Part shown: one piece after another, positions 1 to 8,724 of the stretch
Numbering within the stretch: the stretch's first letter is position 1
Layout of the letters: every line of letters begins with the position of its first letter
Position numbers and translations under genes: made by a program
Assembly: GCA_023442085.1 (NCBI GenBank)
Contig: JAEZMT010000464.1
Location: forward strand, 1 to 10,982
DNA: 10,982 nucleotides
Origin: Pseudomonadota bacterium
Lineage (GTDB): Bacteria > Pseudomonadota > Alphaproteobacteria > Rhizobiales > Xanthobacteraceae
Reading direction: 5' to 3'
The notes under the pieces: model-generated
What the model saw: only the letters and a program-made list of their open reading frames with translations
Told to the model about the DNA's origin: nothing
The model's database searches: none

Positions 1-1070
1 TGGATGTCCGGCCCGGCGAGCCCCGGCCGCGTCTTCACGAAACCATGGGCGAGGCCCGTGCCGAGCGTGAGGATGCCCTTGCGGGTGAGGAAATACTGCG
101 CCACCGCCTTCGCCAGCGCGACGCCGCGCGTCTGCTCGTTGAGGGTGATGGGCTCCTTCACCCGCCAGTTCATGCGGGTGGCGAAATGGTCCTGATAATT
201 GTTCCCGACGCCGGGCAGCGCGTGGACCACGGGGATGCCCGCCGCCTTCAGCACGTCCGGATGGCCGATGCCGGAGAGTTCCATCAGATGGGGTGACTGG
301 ACGGCGCCAGCGGTAAGCAGCACCTCGCCGGAGGCGGTGGCCGTCTCTTCCTTCCCATCCCGCCGGAACACCACCCCCGTTACCCGCCGACCGTCGAGCA
401 CGAGGCGCAGCGCCTGCGCGTGGGTGACGACCTTGAGGTTGGGGCGGGAGAGGGCAGGGCGCAGATAGCCGTCCACCACGGTCCAGCGCCGGCCACCGCG
501 CTGGTTCACCTGATAATAGCCGAAGCCTTCCTGATCCTTCCCGTTGTAGTCGGGATTGCGGGGAAAGCCCGCCTCTTCGGCCGCCGAGAGGAAGGCCTCG
601 GACAGCACCGGCCGCTCTGCCACCCGCACGATGCTGATGGGGCCGTCCGTGCCGCGCACGGTCGGATCCGCGTCGGCCTCGTCGAAGCGCTCGAACTTCT
701 TGAAATAGGGCAGGACGTCGTCATAGCCCCAGCCGGTGGCGCCGCGCTGGGCCCAGCCGTCGAAATCCTGCTTCTGCCCGCGCACGAAGATCATGCCGTT
801 GATGAGCGTCGAGCCGCCGAGGCCTTTGCCGCGCGGCACGACGATGGGGCGGTCGTAGGTGTTGGGCTCGGGCTCGGTGTTGAAGCGCCAGTTGAATGCG
901 CTGCCCGACAGGAGCTTGGAGAAGCCGGCCGGGATGGGCACCCAGAAGCCCTTGTCCGTGCCGCCCGCTTCCAGCAGCAGCACGCGCCGGCGCGGATCTT
1001 CCGAGAGCCGGGCGGCGAGGATGCACCCTGCGGTGCCGCCGCCCACAATGATGTAGTCGAAGCTGTCCAT
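1..1070 (-). CDS. GMC-family FAD-dependent alcohol/choline dehydrogenase-like oxidoreductase (3' end outside window)
   Basis: GMC flavoproteins use FAD to oxidise a primary or secondary alcohol to an aldehyde or ketone; choline dehydrogenase is the best-known bacterial member. The protein begins MDSFDYIIVGGGTAGCILAA, with the ADP-binding GGGTAG at residues 10-15 and an acidic E34 ending the second strand (LLLEAGG). GMC signature 1 is at residues 81-98 (GKGLGGSTLINGMIFVRG) and signature 2 at 255-269 (GAVQSPHLMELSGIG). About 356 residues are visible of a family length of roughly 530-550. The C-terminal catalytic His-His/Asn pair is beyond the left edge, so activity cannot be judged. The ATG follows an AGGA element and lies 19 bases after the E1 stop codon, which suggests it is co-transcribed as a late operon gene. 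Family assignment is secure. The substrate is unknown, and an alcohol intermediate of the same pathway is an inference. Confidence 0.93.
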   Translation of the reverse strand, partial: MDSFDYIIVGGGTAGCILAARLSEDPRRRVLLLEAGGTDKGFWVPIPAGFSKLLSGSAFNWRFNTEPEPNTYDRPIVVPRGKGLGGSTLINGMIFVRGQKQDFDGWAQRGATGWGYDDVLPYFKKFERFDEADADPTVRGTDGPISIVRVAERPVLSEAFLSAAEEAGFPRNPDYNGKDQEGFGYYQVNQRGGRRWTVVDGYLRPALSRPNLKVVTHAQALRLVLDGRRVTGVVFRRDGKEETATASGEVLLTAGAVQSPHLMELSGIGHPDVLKAAGIPVVHALPGVGNNYQDHFATRMNWRVKEPITLNEQTRGVALAKAVAQYFLTRKGILTLGTGLAHGFVKTRPGLAGPDI

Positions 1071-1089
1071 GGTCCTGAACCCGAACGGA

Positions 1090-3291
1090 TTAGCGGGCGG
1101 CGCCGGGCAGGCCCGGCAGCGGCATTCCCTTCGCGGCCATGGTGACGGCGAGGCCCGCGATGACCTCCTCCTTGCCGGCGAAGGCGGCGCGCTCCAGCAC
1201 CTTGGAGATGGTGGGGGAGGCGATCTTGCCGGTGACGCGCTGCACCGGCTGGTCCAGCCAGTCGAGATAGCGGCGCTGGATCTCGTCGGCGAGGAAGCCG
1301 CCGTAGGAGGTGGAGAGGGAGCCCTGCTCCACGATCAGCACGTTGTTGGTCTTGCGGATGCTCTCGCCGATGGTGTCCCAGTCGAGCCCGGCGCGGTCGA
1401 GCGAGCGCAGGTCGATGATCTCGGCATCGAGCCCGAGCTCCTCCACCGCCTCGCGGCTGCGGTGGACCATGGCGGAATAGGTGAGGATGGTGAGTTCGCG
1501 CCCCGGCCGCACCACCTTCGCCTTGCCGAAGGGGATGATGTAGTCGAGGTCGCCGTCCGGAATGGCGCCGGAGGTCTGGTAGAGGTCCACATGCTCGATG
1601 ACGAGCACCGGGTCCTCGCAGGCCAGCGCCGCATTCATCAGGCCGATGTAATCGAACGGGGTGGAGGGCGCGACGATGCGCCAGCCGGGGGAGGTGGCGA
1701 ACACGCCCGCCGGGTCCAGCGAATGCTGGGAGCCGTAGCCGGTGCCCATGGCGATCTTGGTGCGCAGCACGAGGGGCACGGGCACGTCTGCCCCGAACAT
1801 GTGCCGCGCCTTGCCGATCTGGTTGAACACCGGGTCGGCGGCGACCCACATGAAGTCGGGATACATGAACTCGATGATGGGCCGGTAGCGCCCGTCCATG
1901 GCGATGCCGCCGGCGAGGCCCGCGAACGCGCCTTCCGAGATGGGGGTACCGAGGCAGCGGTCGGGGAAAGCGGCGGCAAGGCCGCGCGTGGCGCCGTTGG
2001 TGCCGCCCTTCAGCTTGTGGATGTCCTCGCCCATGATGACAAAACGCGCATCCGTCTCGAAGCGGCGATGGAGCACGTCGGCGATGGCGTCCACGAACTT
2101 GCGCTCCGTCAGGCCGCCGCGATAGGTCGCCTCCTCCTCGGCGCGCTTGCCCGAAAGTTCGGAGAGGTCGCCGCGGATGCCCTCGTCCACGAAGGACACG
2201 TTGGGCCACATGCCGGGCATCACCCGGCGCTTGTTGCCCACGGTCTCGACGAGCCTTGCGGCGGCATCCGCCATGGCCGCCTCGGCGCGCTCGGTGAGGG
2301 CGTCGAGATCATCCTGCGTGAGCACGCCGCGCGCCACCAGCGCCGCGCCGGTGCGCTTGATGGGATCGCGGGCGCGCCACGCCGCCTCCTCCTCCTTGGT
2401 GCGATAGCCGAAGGCGGAGCCGGGCAGGGCGCCGTTCTGGTGGAAATAGCGGTAGACGTCCGCCTCGATCACGGCGGGGCCGTGACCTGATCGCATGATC
2501 TTCAGCGCCTCCTGCGTGGCGAGGTGGACCGCCAGCGGGTCCATGCCGTCCACCTTCCAGGACGGGATGCCGAAGCCGGTGCCGCGGCCCGAGAGGCGTG
2601 TCTCGCGGGTCGCCTCCTCCACGGTAGTGGCCACCGCATAGCCGTTGTTCTCGATGAAGAAGAGCAGCGGCAGGTCCCACGCGGCGGCAAGGTTCATCGT
2701 CTCCAGCACCGCGCCGATGTTCACCGCGCCGTCGCCGAAATAGGAGATGGCCACATCCCCCGTGCCCGCGCGCTTGTGGGCGAAGGCGGCGCCCGCCGCC
2801 AGCGGCACGCCGCCGCCGACGATGGCATTGGTGCCGATGGCGCCCGCCTCGCCCCAGCGCAGATGCATGGAGCCGCCGCGCCCGTGGCCGAAGCCGGGCT
2901 CGAGGCCGAGGATTTCGGCGAGCGAGCGGTGGAGCAGCGCGTGGATATCGTCGGTGAGCGGCGCGGTCGGGTCGAGGCCGGGGGCGACGTAGGCGAGGGC
3001 CTTGGCGAGGAACTGGTGATGGCCGCGATGGGAGCCGTTGACCTGATCGGTGGGGCGCAGGCCCACGATGGAGCCGGCCGCACCGCCCTCCTGCCCGATG
3101 GAGGAATGGGCCGGGCCATGGACAAGGCCCTCGCCGGCCAGTTCCAGTACCTTCTCTTCGAAGGCGCGGATGAGCGCCATCTGAGCCAGAAGCTCCTTGA
3201 GCAAAGCCGGGTCGGCGGCGGCCCAGTCGGCCTCGGTGGTCTTCAATTCGACCCAGGGCGCGGCGGGATGAAGGGCAATGGTCTCGGGCAT
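1090..3291 (-). CDS. Fused alpha/beta thiamine-diphosphate-dependent 2-oxoacid dehydrogenase E1 component
   Basis: E1 enzymes decarboxylate a 2-oxo acid (pyruvate, acetoin-type or branched-chain substrates) on thiamine diphosphate and pass the acyl group to a lipoyl E2. Here both E1 subunits lie in one 733-residue chain. The alpha half covers about residues 35-330: SHRGHH at 87-92, GHGRGGSMH at 135-143, and the ThDP/Mg motif GDGAVNIG at 186-193 running to ENNGYA at 214-219. A linker of about 60 residues leads to the beta half from about residue 394 (LTERKFVDAIADVL). The beta half has GED at 421-423 and TPISEGAFAG at 449-458, whose E453 is the expected cofactor-activating glutamate. A transketolase C-terminal domain fills about 590-720. 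I chose ATG 3291 because GGAG (3299-3302) sits 7 bases upstream; a TTG at 3348 lacks such a site. No E2, E3 or lipoyl domain is encoded in the window. Exact substrate is unknown; acetoin-, pyruvate- and branched-chain-type are all possible. Confidence 0.93.
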   Translation of the reverse strand: MPETIALHPAAPWVELKTTEADWAAADPALLKELLAQMALIRAFEEKVLELAGEGLVHGPAHSSIGQEGGAAGSIVGLRPTDQVNGSHRGHHQFLAKALAYVAPGLDPTAPLTDDIHALLHRSLAEILGLEPGFGHGRGGSMHLRWGEAGAIGTNAIVGGGVPLAAGAAFAHKRAGTGDVAISYFGDGAVNIGAVLETMNLAAAWDLPLLFFIENNGYAVATTVEEATRETRLSGRGTGFGIPSWKVDGMDPLAVHLATQEALKIMRSGHGPAVIEADVYRYFHQNGALPGSAFGYRTKEEEAAWRARDPIKRTGAALVARGVLTQDDLDALTERAEAAMADAAARLVETVGNKRRVMPGMWPNVSFVDEGIRGDLSELSGKRAEEEATYRGGLTERKFVDAIADVLHRRFETDARFVIMGEDIHKLKGGTNGATRGLAAAFPDRCLGTPISEGAFAGLAGGIAMDGRYRPIIEFMYPDFMWVAADPVFNQIGKARHMFGADVPVPLVLRTKIAMGTGYGSQHSLDPAGVFATSPGWRIVAPSTPFDYIGLMNAALACEDPVLVIEHVDLYQTSGAIPDGDLDYIIPFGKAKVVRPGRELTILTYSAMVHRSREAVEELGLDAEIIDLRSLDRAGLDWDTIGESIRKTNNVLIVEQGSLSTSYGGFLADEIQRRYLDWLDQPVQRVTGKIASPTISKVLERAAFAGKEEVIAGLAVTMAAKGMPLPGLPGAAR

Positions 3292-3298
3292 CTCATGT

Positions 3299-3302
3299 CT
3301 CC
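3299..3302 (-). promoter_or_regulatory. Ribosome binding site deciding the E1 start
   Basis: GGAG on the minus strand, 7 bases before ATG 3291. It favours this start over the in-frame TTG at 3348, which would add 19 Arg/Ala-rich residues that do not look like the family N-terminus. Confidence 0.65.
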
Positions 3303-3368
3303 GTGCCGCGGCGTCCTCCTGCGCTCGGAGTGGCGTCGGGACCGTCAATTAAAACGTTTCGTGTCCAT

Positions 3369-3390
3369 GCTTCCGGCACCCGCCGGAAGC
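3369..3390 (-). other. Perfect 9-bp hairpin in the SDR-E1 gap
   Basis: GCTTCCGGC (3369-3377) and GCCGGAAGC (3382-3390) pair perfectly around a 4-base loop. In the minus-strand transcript the stem is followed about 15 bases later by a short U-containing stretch (CGUUUUAAUU), not by an immediate U-tract. It may be a weak or partial terminator, an attenuator or an mRNA-processing stem lowering expression of E1 and the GMC gene relative to the upstream genes. The structure is directly visible; its function is inferred. Confidence 0.55.
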
Positions 3391-3400
3391 TGTTCGGCAT

Positions 3401-3422
3401 GCCTGCGGCACCTGTCGCAGGC
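3401..3422 (-). other. 7-bp hairpin just after the SDR stop codon
   Basis: GCCTGCG (3401-3407) and CGCAGGC (3416-3422) pair around an 8-base loop, 5 bases beyond the SDR stop codon. Together with the next hairpin it makes a tandem stem-loop block in a 136-base gap (3292-3427), the only sizeable break in the downstream half of the operon. The position suits protection of the upstream mRNA from 3' exonucleases or partial termination. Confidence 0.5.
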
Positions 3423-3427
3423 GGTGT

Positions 3428-4180
3428 TCACAGGTAGCCGTAGGCCGTCCAGCCGCCGTCCACGGCCATGATCTGTCCGGTCACGGCGCTCGCCTGATCG
3501 GACGCCAGGAAGACGGCCATGCGCGCCACCTCCTCGGTCTCGACGAGCCGGCCCATGGGGGTGCGGGCCCTGAGCTTGTCGAGGTCGAGGCGGCCGCGCT
3601 CGGCGAGGTCGTCGAGGAAGGGGGTGCGCACATAGCCGGGAGCGACGGCATTCACCCGCACGCCTTGGCCGGCCCATTCGCAGGAGAGCGCCTTGGCCAT
3701 CATGGCGACGCCGGCCTTGGAGGCGCAGTAGCCGATGCGTTCGGGCGCGGCGACGATGCCATACATGGAGGCCATGAGCAGCAGCGACCCGCCGCCCTGC
3801 GCGATCATTCGCCGGCCGGCTTCCTGCGCGGTGAGGAACACGCCGGTGAGATTGATGGAGATGACGCGCTCCCACTCCTCCTCGCTCACGTCGAGGGTGG
3901 GGGCGTTCTGCGAGACACCGGCATTGGCGAGGCAGATGTCCACCGGCCCGAACCGCGCCTCGGCGGCATCGAAGGCGGCCACGATGTCCGCCTTGCGCGT
4001 CACCGAGCCGGTGATGGCGAGCGTTTCGCCCAGTTCCTCCGCGATGGACACGGCGGCGGGGTCGAGGTCGAGCAGCACGAGGGACGCGCCCTCCGCCCGG
4101 AAGGCCCGCGCCACGGCGAGGCCGAGGCCCGAGGCGCCGCCGGTGATGAGGGCACATCGGCCGGTGAGGGCGCCGGTCAC
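3428..4180 (-). CDS. Short-chain dehydrogenase/reductase (classical SDR)
   Basis: Classical SDRs interconvert a hydroxyl and a carbonyl group with NAD(P). This 250-residue protein has the usual length and all hallmark positions: TGGASGLG at 13-20, D38 at the end of the second strand (VLLDLD, which favours NAD over NADP), NAG at 86-88, N110, catalytic S138, Y151 and K155 (YCASK), and the PG motif at 181-182. The C-terminal VTGQIMAVDGGW resembles the FabG-like subgroup. The start is a GTG that overlaps the stop codon of the preceding AroE-like gene by four bases (GTGA, 4177-4180), implying translational coupling and a shared pathway. The cytoplasmic location is inferred from the lack of a signal peptide. 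The substrate is not predictable; a FabG role is unlikely given the catabolic-looking neighbourhood and absence of fatty-acid synthesis genes. Confidence 0.93.
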   Translation of the reverse strand: MTGALTGRCALITGGASGLGLAVARAFRAEGASLVLLDLDPAAVSIAEELGETLAITGSVTRKADIVAAFDAAEARFGPVDICLANAGVSQNAPTLDVSEEEWERVISINLTGVFLTAQEAGRRMIAQGGGSLLLMASMYGIVAAPERIGYCASKAGVAMMAKALSCEWAGQGVRVNAVAPGYVRTPFLDDLAERGRLDLDKLRARTPMGRLVETEEVARMAVFLASDQASAVTGQIMAVDGGWTAYGYL

Positions 4181-5004
4181 GAGGCCGTCCCCAGGTAGCG
4201 CATGCCGAGGAAATCGGCCATCAGGTCGAGCTGGCAGACCAGCATGGGCTTGCCGGGATGGGTGCGGCAGCCCTTTGCCTTCGCCGCCGCGAGGATCGCA
4301 GTCTCTTCGGGCTGCATGATGACCTCGGCGACAATCTGGTCGGGCGTGAGCCGGGAGGCGTCGAGGGGCAGGGCATCGCCCTCTTTCAGTCCCAGCGAGG
4401 TGGCGTTGGCCACGATGTCGTGGCCGGAGGGATCGCTCGTGCCGATCTGAACCGGCGCCCCCGGGAAGGCGTCGGCGAGGCGGGCGGCAAGATCTTCCGC
4501 CTTGGCCCGCGTGCGGTTGGCGATGGTGAGACGGGCGACGCCGGCCTCCACGAAAGCAAAGGCGATGGCATTGGCCGCGCCGCCGGCGCCGGCGAGATAG
4601 ACGCTCTTGCCCTTGGGATCGATGCCGGCCGCGATGAGCCCGCCGACGAAGCCCTTGCCGTCCAGCATGTCGCCGATCAGCCGCCCGTCCTCGTCCCGGC
4701 GCACCACGTTGCAGGCGCCGATGCGGCGCGCGCTGTCGGAGACATCGTCCAGAAGGTCCACGATGGCGGTCTTGTGCGGCACCGTCACCACGAAGCCGCC
4801 GAGGCTCTTCATGGCCTTCAGGCCGTCCACCAGGCGCGGCAGGTCTTCGGAGGAGACGTGGAAGGGCACCATCACGCCGTCGCGACCCTCGCGCGCCATG
4901 AGCGCGTTGAGCATCTGCGGCGTCTTCACGTGGTGGATCGGGTCCGCGAGGATGCCGTAGACCTTGGTGAGGCCGGAAATCTCGCGCGGGTTCGGGGCGG
5001 TCAT
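4177..5004 (-). CDS. Shikimate/quinate dehydrogenase-like (AroE superfamily) oxidoreductase with altered substrate clamp
   Basis: AroE-family enzymes reduce 3-dehydroshikimate or oxidise shikimate/quinate with NAD(P). The 275-residue length is normal. By my alignment to E. coli AroE from memory, the catalytic pair is kept: K78 (in VTVPHK, matching K65) and D115 (in GDMLDGKGF, matching D102). N99 (GACNV) and Q258 (PMLVCQ) match N86 and Q244. The dinucleotide loop GAGGAA (139-144) and NRTRAKA (163-169) point to NADP. The usual HSxSP carboxylate clamp instead reads HVKTP (25-29), so both serines are replaced (V26, T28), and the N of NVTxPxK is V72. It is therefore unlikely to be the housekeeping aroE. 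It may be one of the divergent paralogues (SdhL, RifI or Ael1-like types) acting on another hydroxylated cyclic acid. It starts 15 bases after livF ends and overlaps the SDR gene by 4 bases. Confidence 0.88.
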   Translation of the reverse strand: MTAPNPREISGLTKVYGILADPIHHVKTPQMLNALMAREGRDGVMVPFHVSSEDLPRLVDGLKAMKSLGGFVVTVPHKTAIVDLLDDVSDSARRIGACNVVRRDEDGRLIGDMLDGKGFVGGLIAAGIDPKGKSVYLAGAGGAANAIAFAFVEAGVARLTIANRTRAKAEDLAARLADAFPGAPVQIGTSDPSGHDIVANATSLGLKEGDALPLDASRLTPDQIVAEVIMQPEETAILAAAKAKGCRTHPGKPMLVCQLDLMADFLGMRYLGTAS

Positions 5005-5019
5005 GATGGATGTCCGGTC

Positions 5020-5707
5020 TCAGATGCCGAGATAGGCGGTCTTGATGTGCGGGTCGGCGAGCAGGCCCGCACCGGTGTTCTCGATGGCGATGGCGCCGTT
5101 CTCGATCACATAGGCGCGGTCGGCGATCTTCAGCGCGTGGAACGCCTTCTGCTCCACGAGGAGAACCGTGGTGCCGCTCTTGCAGATGCGGTCGATGACA
5201 TCGAACATCTGCCCGACGATGATGGGGGCGAGGCCGAGGGAGGGCTCGTCCAGCATCAGGAGCTTCGGTTTCGCCATCAGCCCGCGGGCGATGGCCACCA
5301 TCTGCTGCTCGCCGCCGGAGAGGGAGCCGGCAAGCTGGGTGAGGCGCTCGCGGACGCGGGGGAAGATGTCCAGCACCTCCTCGAAGCGATCCATCATCCC
5401 TTCGCGGACGCTTGGGTGGTAGCCGCCCATCAGCACGTTGTCGCGCACGGTCATCACCGGGAAGAGCTGGCGCGCCTCCGGCACCATGATGAGGCCGGAG
5501 CCGACGATCTCGTCGGGGCTCATGCGGTCGATGCGCTTGCCGTCGAACTCGATGGAGCCGGAGGTGGGCTTCACCAGGCCGGAAATGGTGCGCAGCAGGG
5601 TCGTCTTGCCGGCGCCGTTGGAGCCGATGATGGTGACGACCTCGCCCCGCCCCACGTTCAGCGAGAGGCCCTGGAGGATGACTGTCCGGCCGTAGCCGGC
5701 GGTCACG

Positions 5708-5724
<17 letters not shown>
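5020..5724 (-). CDS. livF: LivF-type ABC transporter ATPase of a HAAT (branched-chain amino acid family) importer
   Basis: Cytoplasmic nucleotide-binding subunit that powers import together with the LivG-type ATPase fused to the permease upstream. The 234 residues match the family. Walker A is GSNGAGKTT (34-42), the ABC signature LSGGEQQ (135-141) is canonical, Walker B is LLMLDE (155-160) with D-loop SLGLAP (162-167), and the switch histidine position reads VLLVEQK, with the Gln usual for LivF. A strong GGGGAGGA site (5733-5740) precedes the ATG by 8 bases and lies inside the preceding coding region. The reading frames overlap by 17 bases, which fits coupled synthesis of the two ATPases. The symbol names the family role only; nothing here shows that leucine is the substrate. 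Confidence 0.95.
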
Positions 5725-7567
<1,843 letters not shown>

Positions 7568-7571
7568 CGGA

Positions 7572-8444
7572 TCACTCCGTGCCGCGGCCGAGGCCGAACA
7601 GGCCGGTGGGCTTGAAGATGAGAATGGCGAGGAAGATCGCGAAATAGACGACTTCCTTCAGGTCTGGCGCGATGTAGTAGCCGGAGAGGCTGTCCACGAG
7701 GCCGATGATCATGGCGCCGAAGAAGGCGCCGTACATGGAGCGCATGCCGCCCAGCACCACCACCACGAAGGCGGTGAGCACGAAATAGGTGCCGATCGTC
7801 GGCGTCACTGGATAGAGCGGCATCACCAGCGCCGAGGCGAGGCCGACGCAGGCGGCGCCGATGCCGAAGGCGATGACGTAGATCTGGTCCACCTTCACGC
7901 CCATCAGCAGCGCCGCGTTGCGGTTCTGCGCGGTGGCGCGGATGGCGCGGCCGAGCGCGGTGGACTGCATGAAGAGGTGCAGCCCGGCGACCAGCGCCAG
8001 GGCGCACACGAACATCACGATCTGCCCCTTCACCAGCGAGAATCCGCCCACCATGAGCGTGCCCTGCGCGGCGGACGGGGGAACCGAATAAAGATCTGCG
8101 CCGAACACCAGGAGCGCGAGATTCACCAGCGCCGTCGAAAGGCCGACGGTGGCGAAGATCTGGATATGCTCCTCGGCGCCCAGCAGCGGCTGGATGAGGA
8201 AGCGCTGAACGGCCGCGCCGATGGCGAACAGCAGGATCACGATGGGCACCGCCGCCGCATAGGGATGCAGGCCGAACTTCGCGGCGAGGAGATAGGCCGC
8301 GTACATGCCCACCATCAGGAACTCGCCATGGGCGAAGTTCACCACCCGCACGATGCCGAAGATCAGGGTGAGGCCGACGCTGATGATGGCATACATGCTG
8401 CCGAGCAGTATGCCGTTGAGCACCAGCTGGATAAGAACGTCCAT
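7572..8444 (-). CDS. livH: LivH-type ABC transporter permease
   Basis: First transmembrane subunit of the importer, 290 residues, the usual length. It opens with a membrane helix (MDVLIQLVLNGILLGSMYAI) followed by the family hallmark NFAHGEFLMVG (36-46). About eight hydrophobic segments follow, with a coupling region RAIRATAQNRNAALLMGV and, later, TAFVVVVLGGMRSMYGAFFG. I chose ATG 8444 because a GGAG site lies 9 bases upstream and the protein begins directly with the first helix. The same frame stays open upstream to 8645, but that extension is Arg/Pro-rich and would translate through the REP-like palindromes. The next gene begins 4 bases after the stop codon. It should pair in the inner membrane with the LivM half of the fusion protein. 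Confidence 0.95.
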   Translation of the reverse strand: MDVLIQLVLNGILLGSMYAIISVGLTLIFGIVRVVNFAHGEFLMVGMYAAYLLAAKFGLHPYAAAVPIVILLFAIGAAVQRFLIQPLLGAEEHIQIFATVGLSTALVNLALLVFGADLYSVPPSAAQGTLMVGGFSLVKGQIVMFVCALALVAGLHLFMQSTALGRAIRATAQNRNAALLMGVKVDQIYVIAFGIGAACVGLASALVMPLYPVTPTIGTYFVLTAFVVVVLGGMRSMYGAFFGAMIIGLVDSLSGYYIAPDLKEVVYFAIFLAILIFKPTGLFGLGRGTE

Positions 8445-8479
8445 CGCGCTTGGCTCCAGTGCGCAGGTGGGGGCGGGCG

Positions 8480-8498
8480 GGTGCGCAGCTGGCGCACC
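8480..8498 (-). other. Perfect 7-bp hairpin in the livH leader
   Basis: GGTGCGC (8480-8486) and GCGCACC (8492-8498) pair around a 5-base loop, about 35 bases before the livH start. It is one of several dyads in the 280-base spacer 8445-8724. It might modulate livH translation or mark a processed 5' end; the role is inferred. Confidence 0.45.
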
Positions 8499-8522
8499 TT
8501 CCTTGTCGGAGAGGCCGTGGGT

Positions 8523-8558
8523 GGTCCGCGCCGCTCCGTCCTCAACGGGGGGCGGACC
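8523..8558 (-). other. Nested stem-loop in the spacer between substrate-binding protein and livH
   Basis: The outer arms GGTCCGC (8523-8529) and GCGGACC (8552-8558) enclose an inner stem CCGT (8536-8539) with ACGG (8545-8548). The arms are perfect, though G+C-rich DNA makes chance 7-mers less surprising. It lies between the palindrome pair and livH. Confidence 0.4.
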
Positions 8559-8585
8559 GGTCCGGGCGGCGCGATCCATCCATGT

Positions 8586-8694
8586 TGTCATCCCCCGGCT
8601 TGTCCGGGGGATCCACCGCGCGACCGGGCTGACCTTCAGGTTCATGCACCGGGACAGCGCGGGGGTGGATGCCCCGGACGAGCCGGGGCATGAC
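8586..8694. repeat. Inverted pair of REP-like palindromic elements
   Basis: Two 31-base copies face each other, at 8587-8617 and, reverse complemented, at 8664-8694. They differ at only three positions. Each copy is itself a palindrome: ATCCCCCGG/CCGGGGGAT around loop CTTGT (8590-8612), and ATGCCCCGG/CCGGGGCAT around loop ACGAG (8669-8691). Two of the three differences are a matched C:G to G:C swap within the stem, so pairing is preserved. Similar GTCAT-CCCCGG-type interspersed palindromes are common between genes in Hyphomicrobiales, which makes a chromosomal REP/BIME-like element the best reading. In the transcript the two copies can fold separately or into one long stem with a 46-base loop. 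The position between a binding-protein gene and its permease genes matches the known use of REP elements to stabilise upstream mRNA. Confidence 0.8.
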
Positions 8695-8712
8695 GGTGCT
8701 TGGAAGAAGGCG

Positions 8713-8724
8713 GGCGTTTCCGCC
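8713..8724 (-). other. Small GAAA-tetraloop hairpin directly after the binding-protein stop codon
   Basis: In the transcript, GGCG-GAAA-CGCC begins at the base after the TGA. There is no proper U-tract behind it, only CGCCUUCUU, so it is not a convincing intrinsic terminator. It may help cap the 3' end of a processed binding-protein mRNA together with the palindromes that follow. Confidence 0.35.

Noticed and set aside
791..2209. 472-codon minus-strand open frame overlapping E1 and the GMC gene in another frame
   Set aside because: Arg/Pro/His-rich shadow frame covering two genes with full sets of catalytic motifs.
1069..2490. 473-codon plus-strand open frame opposite the E1 gene
   Set aside because: It mirrors codon bias of the E1 gene, has no family motifs and no credible ribosome binding site.
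3292..3348. Upstream TTG start adding 19 residues to the E1 protein
   Set aside because: The ATG at 3291 has GGAG at a 7-base spacing, and the extension lacks family similarity.
8445..8645. N-terminal extension of LivH to a start at 8645
   Set aside because: It would translate the REP-like palindrome and an Arg/Pro-rich stretch. The ATG at 8444 has its own ribosome binding site and begins directly with the first membrane helix.
8586..8694. Insertion-sequence ends or a CRISPR-like repeat pair
   Set aside because: Only two inverted copies are present, with a 46-base gap holding no transposase, spacer series or target-site duplication. Palindromic REP-like elements explain it better.
8713..8724. 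Intrinsic terminator after the binding-protein gene
   Set aside because: The stem is only 4 bp and no U-tract follows, and the permease genes downstream have no clear promoter of their own.
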